This document shows positions 1-8,065 of a stretch of DNA of 15,039 bases, piece after piece. Both the position numbers and the translations under genes were made by a program. Origin of the DNA: Pseudomonadota bacterium (GTDB lineage: Bacteria; Pseudomonadota; Gammaproteobacteria; Burkholderiales; Burkholderiaceae_D); contig JAEWEK010000343.1 of the NCBI GenBank assembly GCA_023389425.1, forward strand, positions 1 to 15,039, given 5' to 3'. Within the stretch, counting starts at the first letter, position 1, and every line of letters begins with the position of its first letter. A model generated the notes under the pieces. It was not told the DNA's origin. It saw only the letters and a list, made by a program, of their open reading frames with translations, and searched no databases.

Positions 1-423
1 GGCTTCAACCTGATCCCCGACCTGAACCTGTTCGACAACGTCGACGTGCCGCTGCGCTACCGCGGCTTCAACGCCACCGAGCGCAAGGAACGCATCGAGG
101 ACGCGCTGTCGAAAGTGGGCCTGGCCTCGCGCATGAAGCACTACCCGGCCGAGCTGTCCGGCGGCCAGCAGCAGCGCGTGGCGATCGCGCGCGCGCTGGC
201 CGGTTCGCCCAAGCTGCTGCTGGCCGACGAACCGACCGGCAACCTGGATACGCAGATGGCGCGCGGCGTGATGGAGCTGCTGGAGGAGATCAACGCCCAG
301 GGCACCACCATCCTGATGGTGACCCACGACCCGGAGCTGGCGGTGCGCACCCAGCGCAACGTGCACATCATCGACGGCCGCGTGTCCGACCTGGTGCGCG
401 CCACCCCGACCCTGGTCGCATAA
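1..423 (+). CDS. ABC transporter ATP-binding protein, MacB/LolD type (5' partial)
   Basis: This is the C-terminal 140 residues of an ABC ATPase that energises the two FtsX-type permeases downstream. The reading frame is open from base 1. It begins just after the expected Q-loop, with FNLIPDLNLFDNV, the usual continuation in the LolD/MacB family. The Walker A motif and roughly 90 N-terminal residues are therefore outside the window. Visible motifs are the signature LSGGQQQR (bases 154-177), Walker B LLLADEPTGNLD with Asp and Glu codons at 226-231, and the H-loop histidine in VTHD (codon 325-327). The first in-frame ATG at 46 lies inside the catalytic domain and is not the start. The TAA stop overlaps the AAGGAG ribosome site of the next gene, so the genes are co-translated. 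The family is clear; the transported substrate is not. Confidence 0.93.
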   Translation, partial: GFNLIPDLNLFDNVDVPLRYRGFNATERKERIEDALSKVGLASRMKHYPAELSGGQQQRVAIARALAGSPKLLLADEPTGNLDTQMARGVMELLEEINAQGTTILMVTHDPELAVRTQRNVHIIDGRVSDLVRATPTLVA

Positions 424-432
424 GGAGCTGCC

Positions 433-1752
433 ATGTTCGGCTACTACTTCAAGCTCGGCGTGCGCAGCCTGCGCCGCAACCCGGCGCTGACCGCGCTGAT
501 GGTCATTACGCTGGCGGTCGGCGTGGCGGCGTCGATGTCGACGCTGACCGTCCTGCACATGATGTCGGGCGACCCGATCCCGCACAAGAGCCAGCGCCTG
601 TTCGTGCCGGTGCTCGACGCCGGCCCCAAGGATGGCTGGAGCCCGGGCCAGGACCCGGACGATATCCAGATGACCTATCGCGATGCGACCAACCTGTACG
701 ACGCGGGCAAGGTCGGCGAGCATCGCGCCATCATCTACGGCGTCAACATGGCGGTCGAACCGGAGCGCAAAGACCTCGGCGCGTTCTCGGAGCAGGGCCT
801 GGCGGCGACGCACGACATGTTCCAGATGTTCGAGGTGCCGTTCAAGTACGGTCAGCCGTGGACCGCCGCCGAGGACAAGGGCGCGGCCGACGTGGTGGTG
901 CTGTCGACCGGCCTGGCCGATCGCCTGTTCGGCAACGTCAACCCGGTCGGCAAGCGCGTGCGCATGAAGGGTGTGTCATGGCAGGTGGTGGGCGTGGCCG
1001 ACCACTGGAAGCCGCTGCCGCGCTACTACCACATCATTTCCGGCAACGGCGAATACGGCGACGAAGAGGGCTACTACGTGCCATTCTCCGCCGCCATCCG
1101 GCACGAGACCTCGAACAGCGGCAGCATGAACTGCAACGAGCGCAACGCAGTCCCGGGCTATGCCGGCGTCCTGCAGAGTAACTGCACCTGGATCCAGTTC
1201 TGGATCGAGACCGCCTCCGCCGGCGACCGCGGCGAGGTCACCAACTACCTCGACAACTACGTCCACGAACAGAACCGCATGGGGCGCATGCCGCGCAAGC
1301 AGCCGGCAAAGCTGTACAACGTGATGGAATGGCTGGACCTGAACAAGGTGGTCGGCAACGACAACCGGCTCGCGGTCTGGCTGGCCTTCGGCTTCCTTGC
1401 GCTGTGCCTGGTGAACACGATCGGCCTGCTGCTCGCCAAATTCTCGGTGCGGGCGCCGGAAGTCGGCATCCGCCGTGCGCTGGGAGCCTCGCGCCGCGAG
1501 ATCTTCAGCCAGTTCCTGATCGAGACGGCGGTCGTCGGCCTGGTCGGCGGCGCCATCGGCCTGGCGCTGGCCTACGGCACGCTCGGCCTGCTGTCGATGG
1601 CTTCCGGCAGCATGAAGAACCTGGCGCACATGGACGCCTCGATGCTGGTGCTGACCCTGCTGCTGTCGATCGGCGCCGCGATCATCGCCGGCCTGCTGCC
1701 GACCTGGCGCGCCTGCCAGGTCACCCCGGCGCTGCAACTCAAATCCCAATAA
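433..1752 (+). CDS. ABC transporter permease, MacB/FtsX family (first permease)
   Basis: A 439-residue inner-membrane permease with the MacB layout. A first membrane segment (about residues 17-42, after the LGVRSLRRNP amphipathic start) is followed by a large periplasmic MacB-PCD-like domain (about 45-310), then three membrane segments of the FtsX domain (about 315-430). The FtsX part contains the typical cytoplasmic loop EVGIRRALGASRREI. The periplasmic domain carries two cysteines, C234 and C251, which could form a disulphide. The start is fixed by AAGGAG at 422-427, five bases before the ATG. MacB-type permeases do not move substrate through the membrane in the usual way; they couple cytoplasmic ATP hydrolysis to periplasmic movements. 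With the next gene this probably makes a heterodimer. The substrate is unknown. Confidence 0.9.
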   Translation: MFGYYFKLGVRSLRRNPALTALMVITLAVGVAASMSTLTVLHMMSGDPIPHKSQRLFVPVLDAGPKDGWSPGQDPDDIQMTYRDATNLYDAGKVGEHRAIIYGVNMAVEPERKDLGAFSEQGLAATHDMFQMFEVPFKYGQPWTAAEDKGAADVVVLSTGLADRLFGNVNPVGKRVRMKGVSWQVVGVADHWKPLPRYYHIISGNGEYGDEEGYYVPFSAAIRHETSNSGSMNCNERNAVPGYAGVLQSNCTWIQFWIETASAGDRGEVTNYLDNYVHEQNRMGRMPRKQPAKLYNVMEWLDLNKVVGNDNRLAVWLAFGFLALCLVNTIGLLLAKFSVRAPEVGIRRALGASRREIFSQFLIETAVVGLVGGAIGLALAYGTLGLLSMASGSMKNLAHMDASMLVLTLLLSIGAAIIAGLLPTWRACQVTPALQLKSQ

Positions 1753-1761
1753 GGAGCGATC

Positions 1762-2994
1762 ATGGAACTGCGTCCCATCCTTTCCGCGCTGATGCGCAAC
1801 AAGACCGGTCCGATCCTGGTCGCCGTCCAGGTCGCGCTCAGCCTGGCGATCCTGGCTAATGCCCTGCACGTGGTGAACCTGCGCCAGCAGACCAGCGCGC
1901 GCGCCAGCGGAGTCGCCGGCGAGCACGAGGTCTTCCACATGCGGGTGCGTAACCTCGACACCGCCGGATTCGAACAGGCGATCGCGACGCGCGAGCATGA
2001 GCTGGCGACGCTGCGCGCGCTGCCGGGCGTGGTCGCGGCGGCCGAAGTCAACCAGGTCCCGCTGACCAACAGCGGCAACAGCAACGGCTGGTCGGTCAAC
2101 CGCAACCAGCTGCGCCCGACCGGCAGTGCCGCCACCTACGACAGCAGCGGAAACCTCATCAAGACCTGGGGGCTGAAGCTGGTCGAAGGCCGCGACTTCC
2201 GGGCCGACGACCTGGTCAACCTCGATCCGGCCAAGGACGCCAACACGCCCTCGGACCAGGTCATCATCACCAGCGCCATCGCGCAGAAGGCCTTCCCCGG
2301 CCAGTCGGCGGTGGGCAAGGAGATCTACAACGGCACCGGCGACGGCGCGCGCGCGCTCCACATCATCGGCGTGGTCGAACGGCTGCAGTCGCCGTGGGCC
2401 CCGACCGATGAAAAATCGGAGTGGTCGATCATCCGCCCGATCCGGTTCGCCAGCAGCTCGGCGGGATACACCGTGCGCGCCGAGCCGGGCCAGCGCGACC
2501 GCGTGATGCGCGATGCGGAAGAAGCCATCCGCAAGTCCTCGCCGACGCCGAAGGTCATCACCACCGAATCGCTGGATGAAGCGCGCGCCAAGCGCTACGC
2601 CGCCGACCGCGCCCTGTCGTGGATCCTGATCACGGTGTCCGGCCTGCTGTTGCTGGTGACCGCCAGCGGCATCGTCGGCATGGCCAGCCTGTGGGTGACG
2701 CAGCGCCGCAAGCAGATCGGCGTGCGGCGTGCGCTGGGGGCGCGCCGGATCGACATCCTGCGCTACTTCATCACCGAGAACCTGCTCATCACCAGCACCG
2801 GCGTGGTCGCCGGCGTCCTGCTGGCGGTTGGGCTGAACAATATGATGGTGGCGCATCTCGAAATGGCACGCCTGCCGCTCGGCTATCTGGTGGCCGGCGC
2901 GGGCCTGTTCTGGGCGCTCGGCCTGATGGCGGTGTACGGCCCGGCGTGGCGCGCGGCGTCGATTTCGCCGGCGCTGGCCACCCGCACCGCCTGA
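1762..2994 (+). CDS. ABC transporter permease, MacB/FtsX family (second permease)
   Basis: A 410-residue permease with the same layout as its upstream neighbour but different sequence. It has an N-terminal membrane segment (about residues 17-38), a periplasmic MacB-PCD-like domain (about 40-285), and three C-terminal membrane helices. The FtsX loop is QIGVRRALGARRIDILRYF. The first gene's TAA overlaps AAGGAG at 1751-1756, five bases before this ATG, so translation is coupled. Two unlike permeases plus one ATPase suggest a heterodimeric transporter rather than a MacB homodimer. Conserved FtsX features support the family call strongly. The sequence does not tell whether the complex exports a peptide or antibiotic, or senses and relieves envelope stress. 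No HlyD/MacA-like adaptor is seen in the window; it would be expected upstream. Confidence 0.9.
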   Translation: MELRPILSALMRNKTGPILVAVQVALSLAILANALHVVNLRQQTSARASGVAGEHEVFHMRVRNLDTAGFEQAIATREHELATLRALPGVVAAAEVNQVPLTNSGNSNGWSVNRNQLRPTGSAATYDSSGNLIKTWGLKLVEGRDFRADDLVNLDPAKDANTPSDQVIITSAIAQKAFPGQSAVGKEIYNGTGDGARALHIIGVVERLQSPWAPTDEKSEWSIIRPIRFASSSAGYTVRAEPGQRDRVMRDAEEAIRKSSPTPKVITTESLDEARAKRYAADRALSWILITVSGLLLLVTASGIVGMASLWVTQRRKQIGVRRALGARRIDILRYFITENLLITSTGVVAGVLLAVGLNNMMVAHLEMARLPLGYLVAGAGLFWALGLMAVYGPAWRAASISPALATRTA

Positions 2995-3008
2995 GCCGGG
3001 CGACAGGA

Positions 3009-3017
3009 TGGTATGCT
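3009..3017 (+). promoter_or_regulatory. possible extended -10 element (TGGTATGCT) for the response regulator
   Basis: TGG followed by TATGCT fits an extended -10 (TGn plus a hexamer matching TATAAT at four positions). I see no convincing -35. Transcription would start near 3024-3025, which coincides with the ATG at 3025 that begins the MPTVLIIDDN receiver sequence. If real, it would give a leaderless mRNA. The alternative is that the element is chance and the ATG at 3013, with AGGA at 3005-3008, is used by read-through from the permease gene. Confidence 0.3.
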
Positions 3018-3024
3018 TGCGGCC

Positions 3025-4352
<1,328 letters not shown>

Positions 4353-4356
<4 letters not shown>

Positions 4357-5717
4357 GCGAAGCGCCGCGTGCCCGCCGGCGCGGACGCCGCCTCTCGCTG
4401 GTGGCACGCTGGTCGGCGCTGGTGGGCACCCTGCTCACCGTCGGCATCGCCATCGCGCTGGCCCTGAACTGGTACCTGCCCGGCCAGCCGCTGCTGGTGT
4501 TCGCCATCTGCCTGGTCGGCGTGGTGCCGATGGCGGTCATCACCATCCGCGCCCAGATCCGGCCGATCCTGTCGCTGTTCCGCGCGCTCGAAGGCACGGT
4601 CGCCAGCTACCGCGACGGCGACTTTTCCTTCAGCCTGCACTGGCCGCAGAACGACGAGCTGGCCGACCTGATCGCCGCCCACAACGAGCTCGGCCACGTG
4701 CTGCGCGACCAGCGCCTGGACCTCGTGCAGCGCGAGCTGCTGCTCGACACCATGGTCCAGAACACGCCGGTGGCGATGCTGCTGGTGGCCGGATCCGCCA
4801 GCCGCAACGGCCCGATCGTGTACGCCAACAGCGCCGCGCGCCAGCTGCTGGCCAAGGGCCGCAAGCTGGAAGGCCTGCAGCTGGGCGAGGTGCTGTCGCA
4901 GGCGACGGCGGCCCTGCGCGAAGCGATCGCGCGCGGCGGCGACGGCCTGTTCTCGGTCGGCGACGGCGACGAGGAAGACGTCTACCACCTCGCGCGCAGC
5001 AACTTCACCCTCAACGGCCGCAAGCACGAGCTGCTGCTGCTGCGCCACCTGACCTCCGAACTGCGGCGCCAGGAAGTGCAGACCTGGAAGAAGGTCATCC
5101 GCGTCATCAGCCATGAACTGAACAATTCGCTGGCGCCGCTGGCCTCGCTCGCGCATTCCGGCGCGGAGCTGGTGCGGCGCGGCCAGCCCGAACGCCTGCC
5201 GCAAATCCTCGAAACCATCGGCGAACGCACCCGCCACCTGGAAAGCTTCATCCTCGGCTACGCGCGCTTCGCCAAGCTGCCCACGCCGCGGCTGGAATCC
5301 TGCGACTGGGGCGCCTTCATCGCGCGCCTGGCTTCGCAGGTGCGCTTCAAGCTCGGCGGCGAACCGCCGTCCGAGCCGGCCCGGATCGACGCGGCCCAGA
5401 TGGAACAGGCGCTCCTCAACCTGCTCAAGAATGCGCACGAATCCGGCTCACGGCCGGAACAGGTCGAGCTGCACGTGCGGCGCGTGCAGGACATGGTCCG
5501 CATCGACGTGTTCGACCGCGGCAGCGGCATGAACGACGCGGTGCTGACCAATGCGCTGGTGCCCTTCTACTCCACCAAGCGCAGCGGCACCGGCCTGGGC
5601 CTGGCGCTGGCGCGCGAGATCGCGGAGGCCCACGGCGGCCGCATCCTGCTGGCCAACCGCGAAGGCGGCGGCCTCGCGGTCAGCATGCTGCTGCCGGCGC
5701 TGCCGCAGCCGGCCTGA
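4353..5717 (+). CDS. sensor histidine kinase, NtrY-like, partner of the NtrC-type regulator
   Basis: A 454-residue membrane kinase. Two hydrophobic segments (about residues 15-38 and 47-68) are joined by only about eight residues (NWYLPGQP), so there is essentially no periplasmic sensor domain. A HAMP-like linker follows (about 70-125), then a PAS-like region (about 128-215). The phospho-acceptor H254 lies in VISHELNNSLAPLASL. The ATPase domain has N-box N360 (NLLKNAHESG), G1 with D388 (DRGSGMND) and G2 glycines 412, 414 and 416 (SGTGLGLALA). The ATG sits in the ATGA overlap with the regulator's stop, so translation is coupled and the pair is almost certainly cognate. The signal may come from inside the membrane, from the cytoplasm, or through contact with the transporter; this is inference. 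Confidence 0.92.
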
Positions 5718-5718
5718 C

Positions 5719-5740
5719 GGGCGATCTGCTAAGATCGGCC
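5719..5740 (+). terminator. imperfect hairpin after the histidine kinase, possible weak terminator
   Basis: GGGCGATCT (5719-5727), the loop GCTA and AGATCGGCC (5732-5740) form a nine-base stem with one mismatch. The inner six pairs are perfect, and only three T follow. It begins two bases after the kinase stop codon. The short T-run makes it weak as an intrinsic terminator. The same bases contain a possible -10 element for the next gene, so it could equally be an operator. Confidence 0.3.
5727..5735 (+). promoter_or_regulatory. possible extended -10 promoter (TGCTAAGAT) for the spermidine-synthase-like gene
   Basis: TGC plus TAAGAT is an extended -10 candidate lying between the kinase stop and the ATG at 5767. 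It would give a leader of about 25 bases. No good -35 is visible at the right spacing, and no clear Shine-Dalgarno sequence precedes the ATG. It resembles the TGGTATGCT candidate at 3009. Support is pattern only. Confidence 0.35.
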
Positions 5741-5766
5741 TTTGCGCCGCTCCAGAATCATCCGCC

Positions 5767-6546
5767 ATGTCGTCCATCCCGCCGCGCGCCGATGCGCGCT
5801 TCGCCCAGCCGGGCCATCCTCCCGCCACCGTCACCGAATTCGAAGGCGTGCGCTCGCTCCACCTCGGCACGTCATGGGTGCAGGGCGCGATGCGCCTGGC
5901 GCGCCCGGACAACATCGAGCTCGAATACGTGCGCATGATGATGATGTGGATGCTGTTCCAGCCGGCGCCGCGCCGCATCGTGCAGCTGGGCCTGGGCAGC
6001 GCGGCGCTGACCAAGTTCTGCCATGCGCGCTTCCCGGAGGCGCGGGTGAGCGCGGTCGAGCTGAATCCGAACGTGATAGCGATCTGCCGCGCCCTGTTCG
6101 GGCTGCCGGACGACGACGCGACGCTGGAAGTACGCGAGATGAACGCGCTCGATTTCGTCAACGACCGGGCCAACCACGGCAAAATCGACGTGCTGCAGGT
6201 GGACCTGTACGACGAGCACGCGCGCGGCCCGGTGCTCGATACGCCCGAGTTCTACCAGGCCTGCGCCGACTGCCTGGCGCCCGGCGGGATCATGACCGCC
6301 AATGTGTTCGGCGACGACTTCTCCAACTACGACAAGAACCTGCAGGCGATGGAACAGGCGTTCGACGCGGTGGCCTGGCTGCCGGAGGTGCACGACGCGA
6401 ACGTGATCGTCATCGCCTTCAAGGACGCGCCGCAGATCGACTTTTCGCTGCTGTACGACCGCGCCGCCGAGATCAAGCGCCGCTACAACCTCGACGCCAA
6501 GCGCTGGGTGAACGGCCTGAAGGAATGGATGCGCGACCACGCATAG
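5767..6546 (+). CDS. spermidine/spermine synthase-fold protein, divergent
   Basis: A 259-residue Rossmann-fold protein related to polyamine aminopropyltransferases. Its nucleotide-binding loop is LGLGSAAL (G75, G77) and the acidic end of strand two is in AVELNP. The segment VDLYDEHARGP keeps two aspartates (D146, D149) where true spermidine synthases have D-x-x-D before the gate loop. The GGGDG motif and the YHE motif of SpeE are not kept, and the N-terminal beta domain is short. Polyamine synthesis is therefore doubtful; methyltransferase or another aminopropyl-transfer role is possible. The frame stays open upstream to 5551, but that part overlaps the kinase in another frame, so ATG 5767 (MSSIPPRADARFAQ) is chosen. 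It appears to be a single-gene unit, with one base separating its TAG from the opposing operon's last stop. Confidence 0.8.
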   Translation: MSSIPPRADARFAQPGHPPATVTEFEGVRSLHLGTSWVQGAMRLARPDNIELEYVRMMMMWMLFQPAPRRIVQLGLGSAALTKFCHARFPEARVSAVELNPNVIAICRALFGLPDDDATLEVREMNALDFVNDRANHGKIDVLQVDLYDEHARGPVLDTPEFYQACADCLAPGGIMTANVFGDDFSNYDKNLQAMEQAFDAVAWLPEVHDANVIVIAFKDAPQIDFSLLYDRAAEIKRRYNLDAKRWVNGLKEWMRDHA

Positions 6547-6547
6547 T

Positions 6548-8065
6548 TCAGCGGCGCTCGCGCCACCATAGCACCAGCATCGCCAGCGCGAACACGAGCG
6601 CGAAGGGCCAGCGCGGCAGCACGCCGGGAAGGCCCTGCGTCGCGGCCGGCGTGCGGGCCGCGTAGCGCGCCGTGGCCTCGCGGCGCTGGGCCGCCTGCCA
6701 CTGCGGCCATTCGCGCTCCGAATACACGTAGACGGCGTGCTTCGCGCCGCTGTCGGGACTTTCGATCTCGAGCCAGCCGGGTTTCGCCGGCCACACCGCC
6801 ACGCATGAGGCATCGATGCGGTCGGGGCGGCGCTGCCATGCCAGCGTCCGGTGCAGGCTGGGGAACACGGCCGAGCCTTGCGCTCCGCGTGCGCATACTT
6901 CCAGGCGCTGGCCCGGCAGCGGCATCTCGTGCGGATCCAGCCACTCGACCGCCTGCGGCCGGGTCACGCCGAGCGCATCGAGGGTGGACTGCCACCACAG
7001 CGCCAGCTGCATCGGGTCGCTGATCGCGTAGTGGTGCCAGTTGGCGGCGCCGAGCCAGCCGATACGGCCCGCGTGCCAGTCGCGCGTCCACAGCAGGCCG
7101 GCGGCCTTGTGCCACGGGCCGCGCTCCAACGGATTGAATGGCGCGAGCGACATCGCCAGCGGCGCGCCTTCGGTCGCATTCTCGGGCTGCGCCTTGAGAT
7201 CAAGTTGCAGCATGCGCGACCACGCGCCGGGATCGGCGGCGTTCCCGCCAAGGATCAATAGCGAGGCGCCGCGTTCTACCTGCGCCAGCATCGCGCTGCG
7301 CTGCGCCGGCGCCGCGTGTTCGAACCATGCGGCGTCGACCAGCAGCAGGTTGGGGTCGCCCAGCGCTTCGGCCGGGGTCTCGCTGCGGGTCAGGGATTTG
7401 CCCAGCGCGATCTGCCAGTCCAGCAGCGCGTTGCTGTTGGCGAGCAGCGCATCCAGCGCGCGCAGGTCGAACGACGGCGCGCCGAAGCGGCCCTGCACGC
7501 GCAGCGGTTCCGGCTCGCTGACGCTGAACGGCACCGGCCCCTCGACGATCAGGCGGCGGTCGGCGCCAAACAGGCGCGCCCGCAGCACCATCCGCTCCGC
7601 CACCGAGGGCAGCCACTGCACCGTCAGGTCGCCGTCGCCATGCGCTTCCGACAGCACCCAGCCGTTTTCAGCGACCAGCTGCAGGCGCGCCTGCGCATGC
7701 GTCGCGGGGCGGCGCACGGTCAGCGCGAACATGCGGCCGAGCGCGATCTGGCGCGGGAAATCGAGCTCGATGCCGCCCTTGCCGGCGTCATCCCAGGTCA
7801 GCGGACGCGCCGCCAGGTCGTCCCACTGCGCGGCGCGCAGGCCGTCGCCCTTGAGCCGCAGCGCGGCGACGCCGTCCAGCGAATGCGGCGGCTTGCGCGC
7901 GTCGATGGCCAGGGCCGCGGGCGCCTGTACCGGCAACGCGAATTCGCCGCACAGCAGCGCCAGCGCGAGCGCGGCGACGGCGACCAGCGCGGCGTCGATC
8001 CATGTGCGGCGCCACAGGCTGGCGGCGACGGCCAGGATGCCGATGCATGCAATGGCCAGGATCAT
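6548..8065 (-). CDS. membrane protein with GATase1-like segment, last gene of the MoxR/TldDE operon
   Basis: A 505-residue inner-membrane protein. Hydrophobic segments are at about 1-19, 23-46 and 484-501, leaving a domain of about 435 residues, probably periplasmic or peripheral. Residues 237-275 (from DPNLLLVDAAWF through ERGASLLILGG) match the strand-helix-GG pattern of GATase1-like domains in BatA-type membrane proteins. I see no vWA metal site (DxSxS). The start is ATG 8065: it has GGAGGAG at 8071-8077 five bases upstream and overlaps the preceding gene's stop as ATGA. The same frame is open upstream to 9070, but that part is a shadow of the neighbouring gene. The exact function is unknown; a structural partner of the MoxR/DUF58 machine is inferred from position. 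Confidence 0.8.
   Translation of the reverse strand: MILAIACIGILAVAASLWRRTWIDAALVAVAALALALLCGEFALPVQAPAALAIDARKPPHSLDGVAALRLKGDGLRAAQWDDLAARPLTWDDAGKGGIELDFPRQIALGRMFALTVRRPATHAQARLQLVAENGWVLSEAHGDGDLTVQWLPSVAERMVLRARLFGADRRLIVEGPVPFSVSEPEPLRVQGRFGAPSFDLRALDALLANSNALLDWQIALGKSLTRSETPAEALGDPNLLLVDAAWFEHAAPAQRSAMLAQVERGASLLILGGNAADPGAWSRMLQLDLKAQPENATEGAPLAMSLAPFNPLERGPWHKAAGLLWTRDWHAGRIGWLGAANWHHYAISDPMQLALWWQSTLDALGVTRPQAVEWLDPHEMPLPGQRLEVCARGAQGSAVFPSLHRTLAWQRRPDRIDASCVAVWPAKPGWLEIESPDSGAKHAVYVYSEREWPQWQAAQRREATARYAARTPAATQGLPGVLPRWPFALVFALAMLVLWWRERR

Noticed and set aside
46..48. ATG 46 as the start of the ABC ATPase
   Set aside because: Family sequence continues in frame back to base 1 (FNLIPDLNLFDNV), so the gene is cut by the window edge.
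5551..5766. Longer spermidine-synthase-like protein starting inside the kinase
   Set aside because: The extension is an alternative frame of the kinase ATPase domain with Arg/Ala-rich composition. The family-like sequence begins after ATG 5767.
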